Source: Bacillota bacterium
GTDB taxonomy: Bacteria > Bacillota > Bacilli > Alicyclobacillales > SLC66
Assembly: GCA_021805735.1 (NCBI GenBank)
Contig: JAJZEE010000013.1
Location: forward strand, 1 to 51,624
Reading direction: 5' to 3'
DNA length: 51,624 nucleotides
Part shown: piece after piece, positions 42,673-50,830 of the stretch
How the letters are laid out: every line of letters begins with the position of its first letter
Position numbering within the stretch: position 1 is the first letter of the stretch
Program-made: the position numbers and the translations under genes
Notes under the pieces: generated by a model
Seen by the model: the letters and a program-made list of their open reading frames with translations, nothing else
Told to the model about the DNA's origin: nothing
Database searches by the model: none

Positions 42673-43302
42673 GTGCGGGTGATCCGTCTTATAGACAGAG
42701 GGGAGGGAAAGAGACTGGAAAAGGCGATTGGAGACGTCAGGCGACTGACAGAGAGTGAATGGCATCGACTCTATGACAGCGAGTTTGAGAGTCTTGTGCG
42801 ATTGGCCGTGCGAATCGTTGGCAACTGGTCTGCCGCGGAAGATGTCGTGCAAGAGGCGTTCTTGCGCGGGTTATCAGATGGTGACCGCGTGGTCCGGGCA
42901 GCGCCTTGGCTGCGGACCGTCGTGGTTCGAATTTGCTACGATCGACTGCGTTCGCAAACGGCGGGAGAGCGAAGGAACCGCCGACTGAGGGTGCAGCCTT
43001 ATGTGGGCGCCGCGCCCTCAGCGGAGCAGGAATGGGAGACTCGCGCGAACCAGGAACGTCTGCGCAGGGCCCTTGGCCATCTTCCTGAGCGGGATCGGCG
43101 CGCGCTCGAATTGCGTTATGCCGGATACTCTTACCGGGAACTCGCACAGGTGCTCCATGTGGATGACGCGATGGTGGGAACTCTCTTGTTGCGCGCGATG
43201 AAAAAACTCAAACGAGAGTATGAGCGAGAGGAGGACGAGGTCGATGAACACGGCGTGTTACACGGAGGATCAGTGGTTGCGCTTCTTGGATCGGGAGACT
43301 GA
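42673..43302 (+). CDS. ECF-type RNA polymerase sigma factor
   Basis: 209 aa from GTG 42673. Region 2 (about 30-100) has LVRLAVRIVGNWSAAEDVVQ and the core-binding AFLRGLSDGDR; region 4 (about 135-190) has LPERDRRALELRYAGYSYRE with helix-turn-helix VLHVDDAMVGTLLLRAMKKL. The start is unsure: TATAAA at 42665-42670 would be a -10 almost on top of GTG 42673, whereas GGGAGGG at 42701-42707 points to a start near 42715, where only a CTG is in frame. The anti-sigma gene overlaps its 3' end, and an ABC-2 exporter follows, so the unit probably senses envelope stress or an antimicrobial. Confidence 0.86.
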   Translation: MRVIRLIDRGEGKRLEKAIGDVRRLTESEWHRLYDSEFESLVRLAVRIVGNWSAAEDVVQEAFLRGLSDGDRVVRAAPWLRTVVVRICYDRLRSQTAGERRNRRLRVQPYVGAAPSAEQEWETRANQERLRRALGHLPERDRRALELRYAGYSYRELAQVLHVDDAMVGTLLLRAMKKLKREYEREEDEVDEHGVLHGGSVVALLGSGD

Positions 43303-44503
43303 CGATTCGCTTTACAGTGAGATGGACGCGCATCTGGAAGGCTGTATCGAGTGCGGGAAAACCCTTGTCGAGGTAGCGGCGCTTGTGGGAATCAGTGCAA
43401 AAGCCGTCGACGCAGCGGGTGGCGCGAGCGTGGCGAGAGTAAGCGGGGCGCGAGCGGCTGGCGGTTGGGGCGACGCGACCGCCGCTGTTCCGGGCGGCGT
43501 GCGAGAGGCTCTCGGAAAGGGCGCCGCTGGCATCGGAGACCGTCTGGCGCGAGCGGGCTGGCAAAGGCGAACGCGCCGTCCAGTTTTGGCTTGGGTTTAC
43601 GCGTCTACAGCGGCGGTCGCCGTGATTGGCATTTTGGCCGCCACCCCGGCGAGAGGGGTGCTTGCCGCGTTTTTGCACACGTTTCGCGTGCAAAACCTGC
43701 AGGCCGTGCAATTGACGCCAAATGACATTTCCCGCTTGAAACAGGTGCTCACTCAGAAGGGTAAGCTGAACATCAGCCAATTGGGATCCTTTGACACAGT
43801 CCAGTCGAGTCAAGACACGTCCAGTCCGAGCGTTGCCCAAGCGGCAACGGCCAGTGGACTGCCGGATCTGTGGCCGACATCAATCCCGGTTTCGCAGGGT
43901 TCCATAAGCGCGGTGTCACCTGGCGAGACGGTGATCCGCCTGAACGTTAACAATATCAATGCTTCCATACAGGCCTACGGGGGCACGGAACTGTTTCCGG
44001 AGAGTGTTAACGGGGTTCCGATTCAGGTGCAGGTTCCGGCGAGCTTTTCCGCTTCCGGCTTTGGCGGGTCCAATGGCCCGACATCGAGCACGACACCCGG
44101 CACGACGTCCGGCACGACATCGGGCACGACATCCGGCGTATCGTACAACCTCGTCGAATTGCACACCCCCGTCGTAACCGTGCAAAGCGGTGTGAACATG
44201 GCACAGATCAAGAACGCCATTCTGGCGATGCCGATGATACCTTCTACCCTGAAAGAGGCGATTGCCGGCGCCAGCAGTTGGAGCGACACGCTCTTTTTGC
44301 CGACTGTTTCAGGCCAGACGCAGTCTCTGACCTTTCACGGCATGCCAGCCGTGCTGGGAACAGACGTCACGCAGCCAAACAGTTTTACTCTGATCTGGTT
44401 GGATCACGGAGTGATCTGCGCGTGGACCGCGTCCTACTATGGGACGACGACCGGACAGACGTCGGCCGCGTTTCTGGCGCAGGCGAAAGGACTGTTTCCG
44501 TGA
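43244..44503 (+). CDS. Membrane-anchored zinc-finger anti-sigma factor
   Basis: 419 aa from ATG 43244 (GAGGAGG upstream), overlapping the sigma gene by 59 nt. The N-terminal anti-sigma zinc finger is seen as His and two Cys in HLEGCIECG. One membrane segment lies at about 118-140 (VLAWVYASTAAVAVIGIL). The large outer part includes a low-complexity Thr/Ser/Gly stretch made by four 12-nt DNA repeats (TTSG units, about 44092-44139) and ends in a DUF4367-like region (GVICAWTASYYG). It should hold the sigma factor until an external signal arrives; the ligand is unknown. Confidence 0.83.
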   Translation: MNTACYTEDQWLRFLDRETDDSLYSEMDAHLEGCIECGKTLVEVAALVGISAKAVDAAGGASVARVSGARAAGGWGDATAAVPGGVREALGKGAAGIGDRLARAGWQRRTRRPVLAWVYASTAAVAVIGILAATPARGVLAAFLHTFRVQNLQAVQLTPNDISRLKQVLTQKGKLNISQLGSFDTVQSSQDTSSPSVAQAATASGLPDLWPTSIPVSQGSISAVSPGETVIRLNVNNINASIQAYGGTELFPESVNGVPIQVQVPASFSASGFGGSNGPTSSTTPGTTSGTTSGTTSGVSYNLVELHTPVVTVQSGVNMAQIKNAILAMPMIPSTLKEAIAGASSWSDTLFLPTVSGQTQSLTFHGMPAVLGTDVTQPNSFTLIWLDHGVICAWTASYYGTTTGQTSAAFLAQAKGLFP

Positions 44504-45459
44504 TCCAGGAGTCAGGGTTGCCTTTCGAATACGCGATTCAAACGCTGGCTCTCACGAAACGGTACGGTAAAACGGTAGCGTGCGACAGCGTCAGTCTGGT
44601 GGTCAGGCCCGGGGAAATCTTTGGTTTCCTCGGGCCTAACGGGGCGGGAAAGAGCACATTTGTCAAAATGATCCTCGGGCTGGTCCACCCCACGGAAGGG
44701 CTCGTCCGGCTGTTCGGCCGCCCGCACACGGAACTCGCGCCTCGCCGCAGGGTGGGGTACGTGCCGGAGTTGTTTCGGTATCAGGAGTGGCTGACCGCGG
44801 AAGAAGTGGTGCGGCTGCACGCTCGCTTGGCGAAGCGGACAGAGGTGGATCGGACGGAGATCCTGCGTGTGCTTGCCATAGTCGGGTTGGAATCGCGCGC
44901 GCGCCACCGGGTACGCGCGTTTAGCAAAGGCATGCAACAGCGCCTCGGTTTGGCGGCAGCGCTCGTAGGCGAGCCAGATCTGCTTGTTCTGGATGAACCC
45001 ACATCGGCCATGGACCCGGTTGGACGACGGGAAGTCACGGACCTCCTGCGGCGCCTGCGCGCGGAGGGGAAGACGGTCTTTTTGAACAGCCATTTGCTGT
45101 CTGACTTGCAGGGGTTGTGCGATCGAGTCGCCCTGATTGGCAAGGGGAGAATTCATTATGTCGGCGATATGGCGGACATTCTTGGCGCCAAGCCGCGGTA
45201 CCGGATTGTCGTGGGCGCGATGAATGCCGAGGCGGTCGCGGCCCTGTCTGAGTTGGAAGGCTTGACTGTCGCGGACGCGTCGCGTCAATCGGGAGTTCTT
45301 CATCTGGACGGCGACCGGGAGCGGTTGCCTGTCATTCACCGGGCGCTCGCGAAATATGGAGTGGATGTTTACGAAGTGGAATCCGTGCTCCAGTCTTTGG
45401 AGGACTGGTTTATTGACACCTTGCGCGAGAGTGGGGAGCCCGATGTGGACCATCGTTAG
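44500..45459 (+). CDS. ABC transporter ATP-binding protein
   Basis: 319 aa from GTG 44500, whose last bases overlap the anti-sigma stop (GTGA). Walker A FLGPNGAGKST, signature FSKGMQQRLGLA (LSGGQ variant common in exporter ATPases), Walker B LLVLDEPTSAMD and switch region FLNSHLLSDLQ. The C-terminal about 90 residues are the DrrA/BcrA-type accessory domain. It is co-translated with the anti-sigma factor and the permease, so the exporter is very probably part of the sigma regulon. Confidence 0.9.
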   Translation: MIQESGLPFEYAIQTLALTKRYGKTVACDSVSLVVRPGEIFGFLGPNGAGKSTFVKMILGLVHPTEGLVRLFGRPHTELAPRRRVGYVPELFRYQEWLTAEEVVRLHARLAKRTEVDRTEILRVLAIVGLESRARHRVRAFSKGMQQRLGLAAALVGEPDLLVLDEPTSAMDPVGRREVTDLLRRLRAEGKTVFLNSHLLSDLQGLCDRVALIGKGRIHYVGDMADILGAKPRYRIVVGAMNAEAVAALSELEGLTVADASRQSGVLHLDGDRERLPVIHRALAKYGVDVYEVESVLQSLEDWFIDTLRESGEPDVDHR

Positions 45460-46294
45460 ACTGACGGTGCTTGAAACGTGGCGCAGACGCCTGTTGTCGG
45501 CGACGGTGGTGATGACGGCGGCATTTTTCGCGCTCTTTTGGTTCCTGCTGCGGCAGATGCATGAAGCGATTCCCCCTTCCTATGTTCAGTCAGCAACGAC
45601 CGCCCTTTTTGCAGAAGGAATGGCTGCGCAGTATTTGGGTTTGTTTTTTGTCTATTTTCTAATCGCTTTCTTTTCGATCTTTTCCATGATTGGGGCCGTC
45701 TCCGGGGAAGTGGAGCAAGGGCTGCTTGCGGCAATCATCCCGCGGCCGATCCGGCGCTACGAGGTGATCCTCGGCAAATGGGCCGGGTTCGCTTTTGTGC
45801 AACTCCTGTTTGTGACGACGGTGATGTTTGGCTTGATGGCGGAAGTTCATTATTGGTTTTCCAACGTGCCGATCGTAACCGCAAGCTCCGTGCAGGGGTG
45901 GATGCTCTTCGTGCTGGAGGCCTGGGTGGTTTCGGCCGTCACACTCTGCGGCTCGACATTCCTGCCGGCGGTGGCCAACGGCGTGGTGGTGGCGATTCTT
46001 TTTGGCGCGGCGTTTCTCGCCGGCTCCGCGGAGCAGCTTGTCACTTTCGCGCCGCAACACGGGGCAGGGTTCTTATACGCTGGAGTGGTGACCAACCTGA
46101 TCCTGCCGAGCGATGGGCTCTACCGGCGTGCACTGCATGTCATTGGCGGGCCTCTTGCCGCAGCCTTCGGCGGATTTGCGGGCCCGTTTGGCGCATCGCA
46201 ACCGCCGAGTTCGGCACTCGTCGTTTACGCCGTGTTTTACCTTGCGGCCGTACTGGCTCTCGCGGTGTGGCGTTTTGCGCGGCGCGACTTGTGA
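45443..46294 (+). CDS. ABC-2 type transporter permease
   Basis: 283 aa, six predicted membrane segments; a short basic N-terminus (MWTIVRLTVLETWRRRLL) precedes segment 1, and VEQGLLAAIIPRPIRRYEVI is the cytoplasmic coupling segment after segment 2. ATG 45443 overlaps the ATPase gene by 17 bases with GGGGAG just before it. It forms a probable homodimeric exporter with the ATPase. The stop codon runs straight into a heptanucleotide tandem repeat. Confidence 0.86.
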   Translation: MWTIVRLTVLETWRRRLLSATVVMTAAFFALFWFLLRQMHEAIPPSYVQSATTALFAEGMAAQYLGLFFVYFLIAFFSIFSMIGAVSGEVEQGLLAAIIPRPIRRYEVILGKWAGFAFVQLLFVTTVMFGLMAEVHYWFSNVPIVTASSVQGWMLFVLEAWVVSAVTLCGSTFLPAVANGVVVAILFGAAFLAGSAEQLVTFAPQHGAGFLYAGVVTNLILPSDGLYRRALHVIGGPLAAAFGGFAGPFGASQPPSSALVVYAVFYLAAVLALAVWRFARRDL

Positions 46295-46322
46295 CCTGCG
46301 ACCTGCGACCTGCGACTTGCCG
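46295..46322 (+). repeat. Heptanucleotide tandem repeat after the permease stop
   Basis: CCTGCGA three times, then CTTGCCG, beginning on the base after the TGA. Length changes here would not alter the protein. Confidence 0.7.
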
Positions 46323-46423
46323 TGTTGACGTCTCGTGGTCTGAAAAAAAGATGGCGATTCTCAGCGAATGCTCTGTTATAATGAAGGAAAAATCATACAG
46401 GGCATTGTGGCCGGAGGGGTGTC

Positions 46424-47845
46424 ATGGAAGATCGCGCACTTGTCAACACTGTCGACAGCACATTTGACGCTGGCGAGATTCATCGATTGGGAGCAGCGGG
46501 GTTCGGTCGCAACATCGGGTTCGGCGCGAACAAGGTATTCACAGGGGCCATGCTGGCGACCCTGCAGGTGCAACCTCAGGTCATAGGGATCGTTCTGGGA
46601 CTAGAAGGTCTGTTTGGGTTGTTGTTTCTCCCCCTCACCGGGTGGCTGAGCGATCGAACGAAGCGACCGGGGTGGCGGCGCAAGGCCTATCTGTGGGTTG
46701 CTTTTCCGGGTTCCGCCTTGAGCTGGATGGCGTTTTATTATGCGGGTTCTGCGACGGCGGCTATCTGGATTCTCGTCGCGTTTTATTTCTTTCAACAACT
46801 ATCAGTGAGTCCCTACTTGGCCTGGATGCCGGATTTGGTAGGCGAATCCAGGCGGGGAATGGCTTCGGGATATTTGAATCTGTGGTGGGAGGTCGGGAAT
46901 CTCGTTTCGTTCCTGGTGATCCCGATGATGTGGGAGTACTTGGGGCACCCGTTTGCGTTTGGCTTCGCATCCTTTCTGATTCTGTCAGGAGGGTTGCTCA
47001 CTGTGTTGACGGTTCGCGAGCCGACTGTCGAGCAGTTGGAACTCGATTGGCAAAAGGCGCGTACATCGCGCGCTGGAATTGGCATCGGCGGCGTCGCTGC
47101 TACGGAGGCTGGGGAAACGGCGGAGGGTGCGCAAACCATGGCCGGTTCGGCAGTGAGAGGCGCCGCAGCGGCAACCGGTGGGGGCGGAGTCGGCGCGTCG
47201 TGGGCGCTGCTCTTGCGCGGAGACCTCGCCAAATTCTACATTGTGGAGGCGCTGTCCTGGGTTGCGTTTGAGGCGATCGCTTCTTTCTTTACATTATTTA
47301 TCGTCCACGGGGTGGGAGGAACGGTGTTTGATTCCGCGATCGGAATGTCGATCTTCACGATCACGGGCGTGATCACCGCCTTGTGGTTCGGCCGTCTGTA
47401 TTCGCGATTTTCGCCCCGCGACTCAATGGGCGTGATGTTAGGACTGTTTGCCTTGGTGTCTCTCGCTGCTGTGCCGACGAAATCACTGATCATTCTCTAC
47501 ATTCTGCTCGCGATCGGGGGAGTTCTTTGGGGCGGCATTCAAATCATTTCGTACGCGCTGGCGGCGGATCTCCTGGAGAGGCAAGTGGCTGACGCGGCAG
47601 TCGGCGCCGCCGGAGCGCAGGAACTGCACGGGCGACTATACGCCATATTTGGGATTGCTCAGGCTGTCGGGTTGTTGGTGGCGGCGCCTCTGGCCGGATT
47701 TTTCATCCACGCGTCGGGCGGCCGCTATGGGAGCATGTTTTGGGCGAGTTTCCTGACTGGAATGATCTCGATGGCGGTCACATTTATGATCAAGCAGACG
47801 CCGCCGTCGGCCTTTGGTTCGGGCGCAGCGCGCGCGAGTCAGTGA
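46424..47845 (+). CDS. MFS transporter of the SLC45/GPH-like type
   Basis: 473 aa, 12 predicted segments. After segment 2 the loop reads GWLSDRTKRPGWRRKAYL, and SPYLAWMPDLVGESRRG in segment 4/5 resembles the sugar-transporting SLC45 and GPH groups (NALLPDxVPxxxRG). A hydrophilic, Gly/Ala-rich linker of about 45 residues (210-255) joins the halves and looks low-complexity. ATG 46424 has GGAGGGG five bases upstream, and TATAAT at 46377-46382 is a good -10, so it may have its own promoter. Sugar or glycoside uptake is plausible but unproven. Confidence 0.84.
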   Translation: MEDRALVNTVDSTFDAGEIHRLGAAGFGRNIGFGANKVFTGAMLATLQVQPQVIGIVLGLEGLFGLLFLPLTGWLSDRTKRPGWRRKAYLWVAFPGSALSWMAFYYAGSATAAIWILVAFYFFQQLSVSPYLAWMPDLVGESRRGMASGYLNLWWEVGNLVSFLVIPMMWEYLGHPFAFGFASFLILSGGLLTVLTVREPTVEQLELDWQKARTSRAGIGIGGVAATEAGETAEGAQTMAGSAVRGAAAATGGGGVGASWALLLRGDLAKFYIVEALSWVAFEAIASFFTLFIVHGVGGTVFDSAIGMSIFTITGVITALWFGRLYSRFSPRDSMGVMLGLFALVSLAAVPTKSLIILYILLAIGGVLWGGIQIISYALAADLLERQVADAAVGAAGAQELHGRLYAIFGIAQAVGLLVAAPLAGFFIHASGGRYGSMFWASFLTGMISMAVTFMIKQTPPSAFGSGAARASQ

Positions 47846-47904
47846 AACGGCGTTTGGGAACTGTCTGTCGGGCGGTCGCAGAATCTCCATCCTAGTTCGG
47901 GAGG

Positions 47905-47946
47905 ATTGCCAACCGATTTCGCCGGATCGCCAGCCGATTTCGGCGA
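47905..47946 (+). repeat. Two tandem 21-nt units
   Basis: ATTGCCAACCGATTTCGCCGG followed directly by a unit matching it at 17 of 21 positions, with GATTTCGGCGAAATC palindromic at the right edge. It lies between convergent MFS and MarR genes. Confidence 0.55.
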
Positions 47947-48003
47947 AATCTCCGTTCGATGCAGGGAGACTCAGTTTCTCCTGATCGTAGTCCGGGGAAC
48001 CGG

Positions 48004-48420
48004 CTACGGCTTATATACCTTGGTCAGAAGTTGTTTCAGGGTTTGAATTTCATCCAGAGACAGTCCTTGCAATGTCCTCTCGTTCACAAATTCCACCGTG
48101 CCGGACAGGCTTTCCTGAAGCGCTTTTCCCGGTTCCGTGAGAAAAATGCAGTTTACACGGCGATCTGCCGGATCAGGCATTCGACGGATGAGGGTTTTCT
48201 GTTCCAGACGATCCAGCATCCCGGTCAACGTGGCGGCGTCAATGTGCAGTCGGGAAGACAGATCGGAAGCTGACACCCCGTCTTTTTCCCACAGTACATG
48301 CAACACCGTGTATTGGGGAGGGGTGATGTCGAACGGTGTCAACAGGGACTTTGAAATCTGGTTCGCCTTTTGCAGCGATCGGCTCAACAGAAACTCGATA
48401 CAATCGGTGATATTCTGCAC
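48004..48420 (-). CDS. MarR-family transcriptional regulator
   Basis: 138 aa. Helical dimer arms flank a winged helix: ITPPQYTVLHVLWEKDGVSA, recognition region SRLHIDAATLTGMLDRLEQK and wing MPDPADRRVNCIFLTEPG. MarR proteins usually repress a divergent or adjacent gene and release DNA on binding phenols, drugs or peroxide. Here the divergent DUF2000-EamA pair is the obvious target; the A/T-rich gap has CGTATACG and GTATAC-like half sites near 48556-48576. Repeat R copy 2 lies in its 5' flank. Confidence 0.88.
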   Translation of the reverse strand: MQNITDCIEFLLSRSLQKANQISKSLLTPFDITPPQYTVLHVLWEKDGVSASDLSSRLHIDAATLTGMLDRLEQKTLIRRMPDPADRRVNCIFLTEPGKALQESLSGTVEFVNERTLQGLSLDEIQTLKQLLTKVYKP

Positions 48421-48453
48421 GGATGCCGCCTCATTTCATCGTTTCCACTTGAA

Positions 48454-48519
48454 GATAGACTTCCATGGCGCTTCGCGCCACCAACAACCGGGAAGAAAAT
48501 ACGCCTGCGGCGATTTTCA
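48454..48519 (+). repeat. Interspersed repeat R, copy 2 (intergenic)
   Basis: Two hairpins in a row: TGGCGC-TTC-GCGCCA, then GAAAAT-A-CGCC-TGC-GGCG-ATTTTC, joined by CCAACAACCGGGAA. Both stems are perfect here but partly broken in the coding copy at 32543-32608. It lies in the 5' region of the marR gene. Confidence 0.75.
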
Positions 48520-48569
48520 GGATAACATCCGTTTGGTCATATGTAAAATGTAATTCGTATACGTACTAT

Positions 48570-48597
48570 TTGCATACAAAATAAATTGTGTTATGAT
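48570..48597 (+). promoter_or_regulatory. Candidate promoter for the DUF2000-EamA pair
   Basis: TTGCAT (48570-48575), 16-nt spacer, TATGAT (48592-48597), with the ribosome site AAGGAG 17 nt further on. Putative MarR half sites overlap the -35. Confidence 0.55.
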
Positions 48598-48629
48598 TCT
48601 GCTCATCAGAATGAAGGAGACGTGATGTT

Positions 48630-49043
48630 TTGGAGAAGCAGTGCGTCATCGTCCTGGACGAATGGTCGTCGGCAGGGCTGGCGGCCAACACCGCCGCCAT
48701 TTTGGGTGTAGCCATGGGAAACAAGACGACCGGTCTTGTGGGTGAGGATGTCCTGGATGCATCAGATCTTCTGCATGTCGGCATTGTCCGAGCGCCAGTT
48801 CCCATTCTGAAAGGATCCCGGGAACTTTTGCGTGAACTGCGCGACAAGACCACGCAACCCGAATTTGCGGATTTGCTGGTGATCGCCTTCACGACCACCG
48901 CGCAAATGCACAAGTCGTATGAGGCCTACGTTGATCACATGGAAAAGATCACCTCTCGGGAACTGGAATACCTCGGGCTAGGACTGTACGGACCCGTCAA
49001 AATGGTGCGCAGGCTGACGGGCAGTCTGCCGCTTTTCCGATGA
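48630..49043 (+). CDS. DUF2000 family protein
   Basis: 137 aa. The start CVIVLDEWSSAGLAANTAAI matches the DUF2000 N-terminal signature (VIVLDxxLPxGLAANTAA), and the domain fills the whole protein. DUF2000 has a peptidyl-tRNA-hydrolase-like fold; no activity is established as far as I know. The TTG start 48630 is ten bases after AAGGAG; no ATG is in frame nearby. It forms an operon with the EamA transporter (19-nt gap) and is divergent from marR, an association common for DUF2000 genes. Confidence 0.85.
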   Translation: MEKQCVIVLDEWSSAGLAANTAAILGVAMGNKTTGLVGEDVLDASDLLHVGIVRAPVPILKGSRELLRELRDKTTQPEFADLLVIAFTTTAQMHKSYEAYVDHMEKITSRELEYLGLGLYGPVKMVRRLTGSLPLFR

Positions 49044-49062
49044 TGCCAGGGAGGAATCCGCA

Positions 49063-49974
49063 TTGAAGTGGAAAGTTTTCAGCGCAATCCTTGCCGCCCT
49101 GCTTCTCTGGTCCTCCTCGTTTGCCGGCATTCGCGCAGGACTGCTCGGAGGGTACTCACCGGGTCACCTTGTCCTCCTGCGCTTCCTTTTCGCGTCATGC
49201 GTCTTCGCCGTTCTCGCAGGTTTGGGGAAAGTCCGCTTGGCTCATCCCCTTGACATGGCCAAGCTCGCGTTCCTTGGATTGATCGGTGTGTTTATGTATC
49301 AGATCACGCTCGCATTCGGTGAACAAGTCGTACCCGCAGGCACCGCAGGTCTTATTCAGGGAACCGTTCCCACCTTTACCGCGATCATCGCCGTCTTAGC
49401 TCTTCGAGAACGACTCTCCGTTCTCGGATGGTTGGGAATTGCCATTGGGATGTTCGGCATTTCTCTCATCACCTTTCAATCTGGACAACCGCAGGGATTC
49501 ACCATAGGCGCAGTGCTCATCCTTCTCCCCACCTTGTTCGCCTCCGCCTTCTTCGTATGGCAGAAACCGTTGTTGTCACGGTACAGCGCGATTGAATTGA
49601 TGGCCTATTGTACGTGGTTCGGCACAATCCCCATGCTGTTTTTCTTACCGGGACTTGTTCCGGCGGTCTACCACGCGACGGCGGAAGCCACCGGCGCTGT
49701 ATTGTATATCGGCGTCTTTCCGGCAGTTGTAGCCTACGTGTGTTGGTCGTTCGCCCTGTCCCGGGCCAAGGCGAGCATCGTCAGCAGTTCCCTGTACCTG
49801 AACCCGGTGCTCTCGATTGCGTTCGCCTGGCTTTGGATCGGTGAAATCCCCAGCCTGATGGCTGTCATTGGCGGAGCAACGGCGCTGTTTGGTGTGGTCA
49901 TGGTCTCTCTGTGGGGGAGCAGTTGTGGGGTACGCACCGGATCGACGGAAGAAACGTTCGGCAGTCAGGTGTAA
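49063..49974 (+). CDS. EamA/DMT-family transporter
   Basis: 303 aa, ten predicted segments in two EamA repeats, starting ILAALLLWSSSFAGIRAGL and with the typical YSPGHLVLLRF block. TTG 49063 is about seven bases after GGGAGG. It is the second gene of the MarR-controlled pair with the DUF2000 protein, so it is probably induced by the ligand of MarR. The substrate could be an amino-acid derivative or drug; the sequence does not tell. Confidence 0.87.
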   Translation: MKWKVFSAILAALLLWSSSFAGIRAGLLGGYSPGHLVLLRFLFASCVFAVLAGLGKVRLAHPLDMAKLAFLGLIGVFMYQITLAFGEQVVPAGTAGLIQGTVPTFTAIIAVLALRERLSVLGWLGIAIGMFGISLITFQSGQPQGFTIGAVLILLPTLFASAFFVWQKPLLSRYSAIELMAYCTWFGTIPMLFFLPGLVPAVYHATAEATGAVLYIGVFPAVVAYVCWSFALSRAKASIVSSSLYLNPVLSIAFAWLWIGEIPSLMAVIGGATALFGVVMVSLWGSSCGVRTGSTEETFGSQV

Positions 49975-50026
49975 AGCACGATGGCAGCAGTCTCATGCGG
50001 CAGGGGAAATGTGGGGGAGTATTCTA

Positions 50027-50058
50027 TTGGAAATAATGCTGGGCATTTGTGGTACAAT
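50027..50058 (+). promoter_or_regulatory. Weak candidate promoter for the methyltransferase gene
   Basis: TACAAT at 50053-50058 is a good -10 about 30 nt before the ATG. TTGGAA at 50027-50032 is the only -35-like hexamer but sits 20 bases away. Confidence 0.35.
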
Positions 50059-50088
50059 AGAATCAATCTCTTGAATGGAGCATCGCGA

Positions 50089-50787
50089 ATGAGATTTACC
50101 TTGAGATATGGGATCGACGCTCCCTTTTGGGTGGCAATCTTCATTGGAATAGGCGCCGGATTTTCCATCGTTAGCCTGTTCGCGTTGCCCCACAGTCTAT
50201 TTGGACTGGTTTTTGGTCTGTACCTCTTTGCCATTGGATTATGGATGTTGTTGTATTCTGCGGTGATTAAAATCAGCCATCGGTACGTGATTCTTGGTCT
50301 GGCGAACGTACAGGCGGGCGACGTACTGCTTGACGTGGGCGCCGGGCGCGGACTGTTGGCCATTGCCGCAGCAAGGCAGGGATGCAAGGTAACGGCGATT
50401 GACAGGTGGTCTCAGTGGGATCTTGGAGGAAACGGTCGACGCGCTTTGGAGAGAAATGCAGAGACTGAGGGAGTTCCCGGCATCGAGATTTTGGACGGAG
50501 ACGTGCGCAAATTGCCCTTTGAGACCGAAACGTTCAGCGTTGTCGTTTCAAATTTTGTTCTGCACAATATCAAGGGCGATGATAACAGGGCTCTGGCTAT
50601 TCGAGAGATGTGGCGTGTACTGCGGTTGAACGGTCGCCTTGTTATTTCAGATATCCTGCCAACGCAGACATATATCGAGACGTTGGCGCTGCTGACGGAT
50701 CGCATTCAAACGAAACGATACTTGTATACATTCCCTTTCTCCAGAGTCATCGTTGCTTACAAAAACGATGGATCACAACAGTCATAG
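50089..50787 (+). CDS. Membrane-anchored class I SAM-dependent methyltransferase
   Basis: 232 aa from ATG 50089 (TGGAG eight bases upstream). Two membrane segments come first (FWVAIFIGIGAGFSIVSLFA and LVFGLYLFAIGLWMLLY), then a Rossmann methyltransferase: motif I VLLDVGAGRGLLAIAAA, the acidic ribose-binding TAIDRW, motif IV VVVSNFVLHNI and motif VI LRLNGRLVISDI. The methyltransferase part resembles the UbiE/MenG group but lacks its signatures. The anchor suggests a lipid or membrane substrate. It stands alone and converges with adaB. Confidence 0.83.
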   Translation: MRFTLRYGIDAPFWVAIFIGIGAGFSIVSLFALPHSLFGLVFGLYLFAIGLWMLLYSAVIKISHRYVILGLANVQAGDVLLDVGAGRGLLAIAAARQGCKVTAIDRWSQWDLGGNGRRALERNAETEGVPGIEILDGDVRKLPFETETFSVVVSNFVLHNIKGDDNRALAIREMWRVLRLNGRLVISDILPTQTYIETLALLTDRIQTKRYLYTFPFSRVIVAYKNDGSQQS

Positions 50788-50830
50788 CACCGTCTGCGCA
50801 GAATGAACCAGAACAAATTGACGATATCAC

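Noticed and set aside
44092-44139. 12-nt repeats as an intergenic or mobile element
   Set aside because: They are in frame within the anti-sigma gene and encode a simple TTSG linker, which explains them.
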